Assembly (NCBI GenBank): GCA_024653355.1
Contig: JANLFQ010000001.1
Span: 434,001 to 498,000 of the forward strand
Direction: 5' to 3'
From: a candidate division WOR-3 bacterium
GTDB taxonomy: Bacteria; Hydrothermota; Tepidihabitantia; Tepidihabitantales; Tepidihabitantaceae
Length of the DNA: 64,000 bases
Shown here: positions 51,268-60,800 of the stretch, piece by piece
Numbering within the stretch: position 1 is the first letter of the stretch
Layout: each line of letters opens with the position of its first letter
The notes under the pieces: model-generated
What the model saw: the letters and a program-made list of their open reading frames with translations, nothing else
The model's database searches: none
What the model was told of the DNA's origin: nothing
Program-made: the position numbers and the translations under genes

Positions 51268-54126
51268 TTATTTATCCTCTCCGAAGATTTGGCGGTAGAC
51301 CGAAAGAAGAAATTGGTTCGTTTCTTTGAGCCGTGCCGTAGTTAACGCTTTTTCCACCGTTTCGTCCCGCATCTTTGCCAGCAGTTCAACCGCACACAAT
51401 CGGACAAATGGGTCTTGATGATGTAGATAATCAATGGTCTGTTGCCGGCAGCGGTTTTTCATCTCTTCACTGATCACCGTGTCAAGTTTCGTGACAATCT
51501 GATTCAAAGTTCTTATCCCGTGCCCCCGTGCTGGAGGTGTCAACCGGTCCAGGTGGCTAAGAATTGAGTCGACACTTACCAATCCGATTGACACCAAGGC
51601 TGCTTCCGCCGCGCTGCGCACCGTAAAAAACGGGTCGCTTAACGCCTCAATCAAGGCGGGAATCGCCACCGGATTTTTCAATTTGCCACAAGCCTCCGCG
51701 GTAACAATTCTTGATACTTCAAATGTATCTTTCAGTAAATAGAGAATCTGTGGCACAACTGTGGAGTCGCCGATACTCCCCAGGGCATAAACGCCCCGCC
51801 TTGGGGTAATACGCCCTTCCTTAAGTGCCAAAAGAATTGAATCGACCACATCGCGCGCACTCTTCCCAATTTCACCCAGCCAGTAAGCGGAGTTCTGACG
51901 CGCCAGAAATCTCTCATCCCGCAACCCTTTTAAAAGGTAAGGTTTTGCCGTTTCCGGAACCGCCTTAACCAGTGCCAGTACCGCTTCTGATTCCAGTCCA
52001 TCCTTTGTATCCAGTTTATGTTCATAGATATACTGTACCGCCTTTGCGCCGAGGCGAATCAATTCCTTGCGTGCCCTGAGTACCTTTTTACGCGCATTGC
52101 CCACCGCCCAGACCGATGCCGTTTTAAACACACTTTCCACCGGTGCGGTAATCACAGAATCGATACTTGCCTCCGAAGTGTCGACATCTGGTTCATAGTC
52201 AATAACCGTTGCCGGGCGGTCAAGGTCAATCCCCGAACCGTAAGTGCCTTTTGTCCACCATTTTTTGTTCGCCGCAATATTACCCGCGGGATACTGGTCT
52301 TTACCCGCAAGGTCAATAAACAGTCCGATACCGCCGAACCCCCGTGCCCAATTGGAACTTCCCTGGGCGATCAACGACTCGGAAGTCATATACCAATCTT
52401 GACCATCGGCATCAAGGAAAAGTCCAACCGAATTAGTTAAACCGATACCCTGACCACCGGATGCATAATAACCATCATCACCCTGGTAGTCAAAGAGCAC
52501 CCCAACCGAAAGATCGTGCCCTTCTCCCTGTGAAGGACCCAATCGTGAAAAGTATGAGTCATTTCCTTCTGCATCAATTAACGCACCAACCGACAAATGA
52601 ATTCCGGCACCCTGGGAGTATTGAGCCGCTGTGTAGTGATCAAAACCCTCGCCGTCGTAAAGCATACCCAATGAGTACCAGTAACTTGTTCCCTGGCAGA
52701 ACACCTCGGCGTTGTAAAAGTCGTTACCTTTAAGGTCACATAGAAAACCGATACCACCGCTGGCGTCCGGTCGGACACCAATCGCAAACCCTTGAGCAAA
52801 GGACCTGAACTCGCGGGGTAAAAGTGGCTCATGAAGGTATCTGCCACCTGCATAGTACAAATCCTGACCCGTAACTTCAGCAAGAAGCCCATAACCCCAG
52901 GTTCCAGCAAAACCCTGACAATAGCAGAAAGCCCGATAGCAATCGTTACCCTGATTGTCAATTAACTGCCCGACACCGTAATGGCCCGCACCCTGGGCAT
53001 AGAATCCGGCATCATAGATGTCCTGCCCGGAAACATCCCACAACACCCCGGTGCCGAAAATCGCCGCACCCTGAGCGTAGTGCCGTGAACGGTAAACATC
53101 GTCACCGGCAAGGTCAAACAGCACACCGCATCCGAAAAGCGCCCCTCCCTGAGAAAAAAGTTTATGCGTTTGATAAAGGTCGTTACCTTTAAGGTCAATT
53201 ACCACCGAAAATGGGTTATCTAAAACCCCGATAGCCCCTCCGGCACGATTCAAATACCGGTCATCACCTCCCGGGTCAATAATTAATGCGGCATCATCCT
53301 GATAAACATCATCGCCATCGGTACCAATAATCACCCTTCCCCATCTGGTCTCAAACACCTTCAAACTGTCTTTGTAATATTTCTCCTCCGCCATCTCATC
53401 TTTTAATAACTGCATCGCTCGAGTCACTCCCATCGTTACTGCGATACCGGCAAATGCCAGTGCCTGCCGGTCAAGTTTGCGCACATAGGCTAACAGTGTT
53501 TCTGATTTCACCTGCAAACTGGTGTCATATTCCCTGCCAAACTCGCGATGCAGGATACCACTAAACCCCTTTTCCAGTGTATCATCTTCATCTTTCCAGA
53601 AGTTGGGCGCCTCACCCAGTAAAATGTTTAGTTCCCGCTCAGATATCGAGCAGAGCGCCTGTTTTAAAAAACTGTCCCCTATCGCAAAACTGGCGAGGAT
53701 GGTATTAACCGCGCGCATCAATTTCCCCCCATTTTCCGGCCGAAACAGCGCTCTCTCCCGTCGGACTATCTCCCGACCAATTTTAACGGTATCAGCATCA
53801 GTTATGTGTAAATCAGTTGCCCGATACTCCTCGATAATCAACGCCACGGGTGCACGGGATAACTTTTCCACTTTGTGCGCGCTGCTCTCAACATAAGTGG
53901 GAACTTCAAGCGGTTGAGAAAGCAAGCGCTCAACAATTTTCAGGCGAAAAAAACTGTCCACCGCCCAGAATTTATAAAACCCCAGTTCCTTCTCTTTCAT
54001 TCCCTGAATTTCCAGTGCCTGATGAAGAACTCTTGGAAAAAGCACCTGCACACTATCCTGTTTTTTTACCTCCTTCCCGAAAACAGACCCAATAACAAGG
54101 AATAAAAAAAGTATCGACCTCATCAT
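51268..54126 (-). CDS. Secreted repeat protein: thirteen GxDxY-type repeats plus HEAT repeats
   Basis: 952 residues. A signal peptide (SILFLFLVIGSVFG) is followed by an alpha-helical region (about 20-265), then a long repeat region (about 270-640) with thirteen copies of a G-x-D-x-Y element, each usually followed by a QG-x4-6-G-x-G-x-L-x-D segment (for example GDDVYRS, YAQGAAIFGTGVLWD). The spacing of 22-40 residues suggests a solenoid or beta-helix; the Gly/Asp pattern recalls calcium-binding RTX repeats but is not the same. From about 690 to 940 HEAT-like repeats follow (LGEIGKSARDVVDSILLAL, YALGSIGDSTVVPQILYLL). Function unknown; likely a surface scaffold. Nine bases after the M6 protease, GGGGGAAAG before ATG ATG. 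Confidence 0.8.
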   Translation of the reverse strand: MMRSILFLFLVIGSVFGKEVKKQDSVQVLFPRVLHQALEIQGMKEKELGFYKFWAVDSFFRLKIVERLLSQPLEVPTYVESSAHKVEKLSRAPVALIIEEYRATDLHITDADTVKIGREIVRRERALFRPENGGKLMRAVNTILASFAIGDSFLKQALCSISERELNILLGEAPNFWKDEDDTLEKGFSGILHREFGREYDTSLQVKSETLLAYVRKLDRQALAFAGIAVTMGVTRAMQLLKDEMAEEKYYKDSLKVFETRWGRVIIGTDGDDVYQDDAALIIDPGGDDRYLNRAGGAIGVLDNPFSVVIDLKGNDLYQTHKLFSQGGALFGCGVLFDLAGDDVYRSRHYAQGAAIFGTGVLWDVSGQDIYDAGFYAQGAGHYGVGQLIDNQGNDCYRAFCYCQGFAGTWGYGLLAEVTGQDLYYAGGRYLHEPLLPREFRSFAQGFAIGVRPDASGGIGFLCDLKGNDFYNAEVFCQGTSYWYSLGMLYDGEGFDHYTAAQYSQGAGIHLSVGALIDAEGNDSYFSRLGPSQGEGHDLSVGVLFDYQGDDGYYASGGQGIGLTNSVGLFLDADGQDWYMTSESLIAQGSSNWARGFGGIGLFIDLAGKDQYPAGNIAANKKWWTKGTYGSGIDLDRPATVIDYEPDVDTSEASIDSVITAPVESVFKTASVWAVGNARKKVLRARKELIRLGAKAVQYIYEHKLDTKDGLESEAVLALVKAVPETAKPYLLKGLRDERFLARQNSAYWLGEIGKSARDVVDSILLALKEGRITPRRGVYALGSIGDSTVVPQILYLLKDTFEVSRIVTAEACGKLKNPVAIPALIEALSDPFFTVRSAAEAALVSIGLVSVDSILSHLDRLTPPARGHGIRTLNQIVTKLDTVISEEMKNRCRQQTIDYLHHQDPFVRLCAVELLAKMRDETVEKALTTARLKETNQFLLSVYRQIFGEDK

Positions 54127-54135
54127 CTTTCCCCC

Positions 54136-55734
54136 TTAACGCTGGCGAAGAAGTTTGTAATTTGCCCTCAAAAGCCCATCCTCTATTATCATCAAATAAA
54201 CGCCCGCGGACAGAGCCTCCCCCTGTTCATCCCTACCATCCCACATAAAACGACCCTGAACGAGCGCCTGATGTACTCGCTTACCAGCTGAATTGTAGAT
54301 TGTTAGCAAAACCGGCGTCTCACAATTGACCTCAATCAGCGTGCGGTTTAAAAATGGGTTTGGTGTTGCCTTGATTACCGAGTGTGATTGCACCTTTTCT
54401 TCAATTCCAACCTGAGTCGAATCAAAGGTCACATCACAGACGATTGTATCGCCAACTTCTTCGATATTCCGAATGCTAACATAGGTCGGTCGACCATTTC
54501 GGGACCGGCTCGATGGATTTGACCAGTTGTCAAAAATCCTACGATTCCAGATTCCAGGCAGAGGGTCAGAACTGTCACCTAAAGCCTCATGATATATGTG
54601 CGGGTCCGGCCGAACCCCGTTCCCGTGGTCCAGATGATAGGTTGAATCCTCCTCAAGGTCAACAACATTATGCATTGAGCCTGCTGCTGGGTCAATGTGC
54701 CAGATGAGAAGCCCGGACCAGGGTAAGGGTGCATCAAACCCCTTTTTCTGCCGATTTTCAAGATAAAAACAGGTGTCACGGTTTAAACCGTTACGCCACA
54801 CCTTGTAAACGACCGGATTCGTCTCTACATCCACAATCCGTAAATTGTATGTGTCATGCGTTAAAACAATCGGTGTTACAAAACCGGCTTCAACTTTACT
54901 CCATGCCTCCATATGAGATGGGCTCCAGGGCGTATTTCCGCCCGCACCCCACGCACCGTATCCCATCAAACCCCAGTAACCAACCCCCCAGGAGTTACGC
55001 GTATAATCGTAAAGGTCAGGAAGGCCCACAAGATGCCCAAGTTCATGACACATCACCGCAATGCAGCAAAGGGTTGTTTCGCGGGCTTCAGTAACCATGG
55101 CGAATTCCGGCACATTTGTTACACCCCTGATTGTCACCCCATCGTTCGTACGGTAATTAAAATAAGGAATCGCATGCGACCAGCAACAGTTGACATCTCC
55201 GTTATCGGCACCATCGGCACCGGCATGCACCATAAACATTGCGTCAATATAACCGTCACCATTCAGGTCAAACTCTCGAAAATCAACAAACTGGTCAACC
55301 TGCTGAAGATTATTCCGTGCCAGTGATTCGCCTGTAGAAAGCATATAATTACCATCGTAGTAACTAGAGTAGTTGTAACGGGAAAGAAACCAGCGATTAC
55401 CAGCAATACCGCCCCGTACCGAATATCTTCCATAAGAATTCTCAAGAAAGTAGTCGTTCAGACTGCCCGCACGATAAGGTTGGCCATTGTAAACCCCAGT
55501 GGAGTAAAGCATCGAATCGAAACGCGCGGCGGAATGTTCAACCGTATCCGCGCGATTGTCCGGGAACTGCATAAGAATTGTGACCGTCTCACAGAAGTCA
55601 TAGCCTTTAAGCCGGTTTTCTCCTGGGACCTCAACTCCGGGTGGAAAAACCGGAACCGGGCCATTAAATCCGGGTTTAGGTGGCATTGCCAGTACCAACC
55701 CGGTTACCAAAAGCAAAAACATTTTTCCTTTCAT
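54136..55734 (-). CDS. Secreted M6-family metalloprotease with C-terminal sorting-type domain
   Basis: 532 residues: signal peptide MKGKMFLLLVTGLVLA, M6 domain with HELGH (H230, E231, H234), GLPDLYDYT, GLMGYGAWGAGG, and LIWHIDPA, then a Por/FlgD-like C-terminal domain ending in YKLLRQR. A smaller relative of the M6 protease at 4.3 kb, without the FG-GAP repeats. Start: ATG ATG at 55737-55732; the second is better spaced from AAAGGAG. It is followed by the GxDxY/HEAT protein. Confidence 0.9.
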   Translation of the reverse strand: MKGKMFLLLVTGLVLAMPPKPGFNGPVPVFPPGVEVPGENRLKGYDFCETVTILMQFPDNRADTVEHSAARFDSMLYSTGVYNGQPYRAGSLNDYFLENSYGRYSVRGGIAGNRWFLSRYNYSSYYDGNYMLSTGESLARNNLQQVDQFVDFREFDLNGDGYIDAMFMVHAGADGADNGDVNCCWSHAIPYFNYRTNDGVTIRGVTNVPEFAMVTEARETTLCCIAVMCHELGHLVGLPDLYDYTRNSWGVGYWGLMGYGAWGAGGNTPWSPSHMEAWSKVEAGFVTPIVLTHDTYNLRIVDVETNPVVYKVWRNGLNRDTCFYLENRQKKGFDAPLPWSGLLIWHIDPAAGSMHNVVDLEEDSTYHLDHGNGVRPDPHIYHEALGDSSDPLPGIWNRRIFDNWSNPSSRSRNGRPTYVSIRNIEEVGDTIVCDVTFDSTQVGIEEKVQSHSVIKATPNPFLNRTLIEVNCETPVLLTIYNSAGKRVHQALVQGRFMWDGRDEQGEALSAGVYLMIIEDGLLRANYKLLRQR

Positions 55735-55754
55735 CATCGCTCCTTTTTCAGTTG

Positions 55755-55782
55755 ACATTAGCAAAACTACCCATCGGGTCAA
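55755..55782 (-). promoter_or_regulatory. Possible promoter of M6 protease gene
   Basis: TTGACC (55782-55777), 16-base spacer, weak TAATGT (55760-55755). The gap after the PDZ gene allows an internal promoter; read-through is equally possible. Confidence 0.4.
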
Positions 55783-55800
55783 CGATAAACATAAAAATAT

Positions 55801-56376
55801 TTATTTTGCAACTGTTTTCTCCTCGTATTTCTGGCGCAGAACCTCCAGTTCATTCTTCAAACGCTCAATTTCCCTTTGGATTGAATCCAGTGACTGCTGA
55901 TACATCCTTTTCCCGGTTTGTAGCTGTGGTTCAAGCCTTCTATAGATTTCAACCAATGTGCGATATATATCGTGGAACTTAAACCCGGGAATCAAATCGC
56001 GTTCCTGCCTAACTCCCGGGCGTCTTCCTATCTTAACCGAGACCTTGAACCGTTTAAATCGACGGACCACCACGACTTCAACAAACTGATTTGGACGGGA
56101 AAGAACCATCTGCCGCAATATGTCAATGCCATCAACCGGCTGACCAGCGAATTCGGTAATCACATCTCCCATTTTAAAGCCCGACTTTGCTGCCGGACTG
56201 TTTTCAATTACATCACTGACAAGAACTCCATGCTCAATGCCCAGTGCCGCAAGCATTGCTGGACTCATATTTTCCCCAACTATGCCGAGCCAACCCTGTT
56301 CATATACCGATACTTTTTCACCCTGCCCATTAACTGGTTGCAAAATCAGCAGTAATAAAACAAACCACCATCTCAT
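55801..56376 (-). CDS. Periplasmic PDZ-domain protein with C-terminal coiled coil
   Basis: 191 residues: signal peptide (WWFVLLLLILQPVNG), a PDZ domain (about 28-115; GWLGIVGENMSPAMLAALGI and ENSPAAKSGFKMGDVITEFAG), and a C-terminal coiled coil (about 150-190). No protease domain is attached. AGGAGGTG precedes the ATG. It could bind C-termini of envelope proteins or act as adaptor for the neighbouring M6 protease, which is inference. Confidence 0.85.
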   Translation of the reverse strand: MRWWFVLLLLILQPVNGQGEKVSVYEQGWLGIVGENMSPAMLAALGIEHGVLVSDVIENSPAAKSGFKMGDVITEFAGQPVDGIDILRQMVLSRPNQFVEVVVVRRFKRFKVSVKIGRRPGVRQERDLIPGFKFHDIYRTLVEIYRRLEPQLQTGKRMYQQSLDSIQREIERLKNELEVLRQKYEEKTVAK

Positions 56377-56423
56377 ACCGCAACACCTCCTGCCAAATCA
56401 TACCTTAATATTGCCCTCATTTA

Positions 56424-57080
56424 TCAGATTCGAAATGGCCTTGGTGCCGTTCTTCCAAACATAATGCCAAGGTCAAGAACAAACCCTTTCATCGAAAACT
56501 CCGGTGGTGCGTCACTCCCGTACCAGTTAGGACCTACGAAAGGCAACTGATACCCACCTTTCGCGGTAAAACCAATAAATGTCCCTGTTTGAAAGGTTAT
56601 CCGCGCCATTAACTCAACATTCGGCAAGGCAAAAAGTTCCCAGTTTAAAAACCACCGGGTAAAATTTGCATAACCGGGCTCAATTGAATGGGCAAAAACA
56701 AACCAGGTTCCAGCCCCGACATCAACGCCCGGTTTTACAAGCAAAAGTCCATTAAACCATCGTGGATAGCCAATTTCGAAACTTCCGAACATACTACCGA
56801 TTTTTGCGTTAATGGAATCAGCCGCACCTGCCCCAAACGAAATTCCACCGCCACCGCCAATTGCGACTGAGTTTACCTCCTTTACACCACGACCAGTTAT
56901 CCCCCACCAGGGTGACCGAAGACGAAAACTGTCTTTACCCGACCATATCTGATTTAGTTCCGTAAGCCTTTTGTTCAATCCATTGGGGTTAAAGAAGTTT
57001 GCCCTTACGCTAACACCACCGTAACCTACCAAACAGTTCACCCAAACCAGCACAATAACAACAGGACGAATTAATCTCAT
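56424..57080 (-). CDS. Hypothetical secreted protein, possibly an outer-membrane beta-barrel
   Basis: 218 residues with an N-terminal signal sequence (VVIVLVWVNCLVGYG) and alternating Gly/aromatic strands (IGGGGGISFGAGAA, WFVFAHSIEPGY, GFTAKGGYQLPF), ending in an aromatic-rich strand that closes with FRI. The pattern suits a small outer-membrane barrel, not a known enzyme. AAGGAG overlaps the stop of the upstream gene. Confidence 0.65.
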   Translation of the reverse strand: MRLIRPVVIVLVWVNCLVGYGGVSVRANFFNPNGLNKRLTELNQIWSGKDSFRLRSPWWGITGRGVKEVNSVAIGGGGGISFGAGAADSINAKIGSMFGSFEIGYPRWFNGLLLVKPGVDVGAGTWFVFAHSIEPGYANFTRWFLNWELFALPNVELMARITFQTGTFIGFTAKGGYQLPFVGPNWYGSDAPPEFSMKGFVLDLGIMFGRTAPRPFRI

Positions 57081-57088
57081 TTTTTAAT

Positions 57089-57670
57089 CTACTCCTTTTT
57101 CGTAAAATCTTTCAAAGGGTTGGTAAAATCGTATTCCACCGCACCTTCCCGGACTGCGTCACCGCCAATTCGTGCTGCCGCGGGCTTAAGCCCGGGCGGT
57201 AATTTGGGGTCTACCCATATTGCCATTGCCCGCCATTGTGCCAGATTTTCTCCTCCATCATCGTAAACATAGACCCAGGCAACGCGCACCCGCTCTTTTT
57301 TTCGGTTATTGTACTCATCAATGACCGAATACAAAACCCAATCCAAGACCGTGCGCAACGAATCTACATCCAATTGAACAGCGGTCTGTGCTAGAACCGT
57401 TATCCCTTTTAATTTGTTGAGCCGGATTTCTTTCACGGCAATCAAACGATAATCCGGTTCGGGACTTTCCGGGCGGGGAAAAACTGAACCCTTACTTGTT
57501 AAATTAGGCCCAAAAATCAAACCAATTGCTACCGCAACTCCCGCAAGAACAATAACGGTAATCCAGTAATTACGACGGCGCCCAGATTTCCGGACATTTC
57601 TAATCCTCTCTGCCAATCCCAACTGATTCGTATTTCTTTTAATTCTGCGATTGAACTTCACCGGTAGCAT
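57089..57670 (-). CDS. Membrane-anchored hypothetical protein
   Basis: 193 residues: very basic N-terminus (about 1-33, KFNRRIKRN, RKSGRRRNYW), one membrane segment (about 36-55), then a periplasmic domain (IRLNKLKGITVLAQTAVQLDVDSLRTVLDWVL) that I do not recognise. It leads a run of envelope genes (barrel-like, PDZ, M6, repeat protein) on the - strand. Confidence 0.65.
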   Translation of the reverse strand: MLPVKFNRRIKRNTNQLGLAERIRNVRKSGRRRNYWITVIVLAGVAVAIGLIFGPNLTSKGSVFPRPESPEPDYRLIAVKEIRLNKLKGITVLAQTAVQLDVDSLRTVLDWVLYSVIDEYNNRKKERVRVAWVYVYDDGGENLAQWRAMAIWVDPKLPPGLKPAAARIGGDAVREGAVEYDFTNPLKDFTKKE

Positions 57671-57676
57671 TGTTTT

Positions 57677-57705
57677 ATTTTAAAATACTTTTCCCCATCT
57701 GTAAA
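57677..57705 (-). promoter_or_regulatory. Promoter of - strand envelope cluster, nearly leaderless
   Basis: TTTACA (57705-57700), 17-base spacer, TAAAAT (57682-57677), six bases, then the ATG at 57670. Confidence 0.45.
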
Positions 57706-57774
57706 AGTTTTCTTCAATCTCAACCCCATTACACCAGCCGATAATTGTAATTGATTTTGCCTTGCTCAATGATG

Positions 57775-57803
57775 TTGACTTATAAATATAATGAGTGTAC
57801 AAT
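57775..57803 (+). promoter_or_regulatory. Promoter of C25 protease gene
   Basis: TTGACT (57775-57780), 17-base spacer, TACAAT (57798-57803). Leader of about 70 bases with AAAAAGGAGG before the ATG at 57883. A TATAAT at 57787-57792 is an alternative -10 box with a poorer -35. Confidence 0.6.
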
Positions 57804-57882
57804 TTAATTAGCGCGGAACGACTTAATACTACAGGTCCCCGTGCAGGAGATAAATGTCAATAACCAAAAAGGAGGCATAATA

Positions 57883-60800
57883 ATGCAGCGTCTATATGTT
57901 GTCATAATGACGCTCGCAGTCGTATTCGCGGTCTCCCTTGGAGGCAGTATCACCCGTAGTTTTAACTATCCAGTTGATGCCCTCCATATTGAGACCGAAG
58001 ACGGCTGGACCAAAGTAGACTTCGGAATGGCAGCACATCCCGGAAGACTTGGGGAACCTGACTTACCGGTCCTGCCCTATCAAATGGTCATCCCTGCTGA
58101 CGCTGAAGTCACCAACATTGAAATTGTATCCTATAAAGAACAACCGGTTCCCGGCTCTTATAAAGTTCTGCCGGTTCAACACCCGATTCCGTGGAAAAAA
58201 GATTACCAACCGATGCCTTTTGTCCCTCCCGACCCAATGATATATACGCGCGATGCGGTGTGGCCCGCCCAACCGGCAACTTTTGCCCATATCGGCAATA
58301 AATCCGGCTACCGCATCGCCAGTTTTCTCGTTTATCCGGTGCGCTACAACCCGGTTGAAGGCAAACTTTATCAACTGACCAGCATCACCGTGCGACTTAA
58401 CTACGAAACCGGCAGACATCACACGCCCGCTTACACCGAAATGCAGATTAAGATGTTTGGCGACCAGGTCAAGATGCTTGTCCTCAATCCCGAGGATGTT
58501 GACCGTTTTGCCCCGCCCAAAAGGACAAAAAGTTTTGGCTCGCAATTCCTTGAGCCCGGTGAATACGAACACCTAATCATCACCAGTCAACAGTTTGCCG
58601 ACTCTTTGGTCTGGCTGCGTGACTGGCGTACCCGGCTTGGGTGGCGTTCAAAAATCGCTATCCTTGAATCAATCTGCAACACCTATCCGGGCAGAGACAA
58701 TGCTGAAAAGATGCGCAACTTCATTAAAGATGCCGATACCACCTGGGGTGTTATCTATGTGTTCATTGCCCGTCCTGACTATCCTGCGAACTACTATCGT
58801 AACTGCTATGTTTACGGCTATACCTTTGCATCGGATATGTACTTCTCTGACCTTGATGGAACCTGGGACCGAAACAACAACAACATCTTTGGCGAGAATG
58901 CCGACTCGGTTGATGGCTACGCTGATGTCCATGTCGGAATGATGACCCTGAATCAGTTTTCTGAAATCGCCAATGTGCGCCGCAAAATCCTGCGCTATGA
59001 AACCGCACCCGACACCACCGGGAATTGGTGGTATAAAATCCTTTTACCCAACGGCGTAACCTTCTCAAACAACTACAACGACTCAATTGCCAATGCATCG
59101 CCCACTCCGCCCTGGTTTGACCTTAAGATGTACTACTCCGGCGGTATGGTCCAGCCTACGCCCCAACGCTATTGCGACTCTCTCAACTCTGGTTACACCC
59201 TAACTTCAGTCATTGCCCACGGCAGTCCAGACCTTTATGAACTGAACGGCGATGTCACATCACAGATGATGCTCAACCTCACCAATACCAACCGTCTCAA
59301 CTGCATCACCGCAGTTTGCTGCAATGTGGGCCAATGGGACCGGGGTTCTACGAATGGCGACTGTATTGCGGAAAATATGTTCAACCACGCGCCCAACGGA
59401 TTCATCGGTGTAATGATGAATTACGAATCCGGCTGGGTAAATGTTGCGGAAAAACTGAACTATGCCGTTGCCTATGGCTTTCTAAGATTCCGCACCAGCC
59501 GCAAGGTCCATCAGGGTGAAATGCTCTCCTACGGCAGGGACTACTGGGTACCTGTTATCCTCGACTCCCAGAAGTACCGGATGGAAATTATGGAACGCAC
59601 CCTCTTTGGTGAGCCCGCAACCCCTATCTGGTCTGCTAAACCCTTTATCGCTCAGGTAACTAAACCCGCTACCATCAACATCGGCAACAACATTCCGGTC
59701 ACAATCACCGTCCAGAACCCGAGTTTTGCACCCGTGGAATCGGCGATGGTTGTACTTCAGAAACCGGGTGAAACTTTTGCCCGTGGCTTCACCAACGCTT
59801 CAGGCCAAGTGACCCTGTTTGTCTCTTGTCAGACCCCGGGGTTTTTACAACTGGCAATCACCGGTGCCAATAACATCCCTTATCTGGACTCAATCGTCGT
59901 GATATCTACTGGCAGGTATGTTGCCTATCTCCGCCACTCGATTAACGACTCACCACCAGGCGGAAATGGTGACGGCATCATCAACCCTGGCGAATCATTT
60001 CGCATTCCCACCTGGGTCAAAAACTTCGGCACAGTGCAGGCGAACAGCGTTACCGCTCGGCTTCGCACCCACACCGCCGGTGTCACTATCACCGACTCGG
60101 TTAAAACCTTCGGCAACATCCCGGCTGGTGACTCAGCGTTCAACAGCCAGGGATTTGCAATGACCGTTGCTCAGGGGCTACCCAACCGCTACGCCATCCC
60201 CTGCTCATTAATCTGTAAAGATGCCCTTGACTCTACTTGGGTTTCATATGTTACATTCTATGTCGGTGCTCCAGCAATCCAGTTTGTTACAAACACGGTT
60301 AAGGACTCTATGGGAATCCAGCCCAATGGCAAACTCGACCCTGGCGAGACCGCTGACCTTGAAGTGACCCTTGCCAACTCAGGCTTGGCCAATGCTTACA
60401 ATGTTCAAGTTGTTCTCCGCTCCGGCGACCCAAGATTGACTGTCCCCGACTCATCAGCGGTTTACGGGACAATTCCTGCTGGGGCTTCGCAAACAAACTT
60501 TACCGACCACTTCACACTCACCGCCTCCCCAGCCATTTTACCCGAAACCCCAATCTCCTGTACCCTTAAAATCTATGCGGACAACGGCTATTTCAGCCGG
60601 TCAACCTTCACAATTGTGGTTGGTGAAATGCGGCCGATTGACCCAATCCCGGACAACTCCACTCCGCCCCTGTACTGGGCATTTGATGAGGTTGATACTT
60701 TTTATCCACCTCATCCCCAGTTCAACTGGGTAGAACTCAGAAGCCAACAACAAGCCACAAGGCTAACTTTAAGCGACGACCAAACCGTGCAGATAAATCT

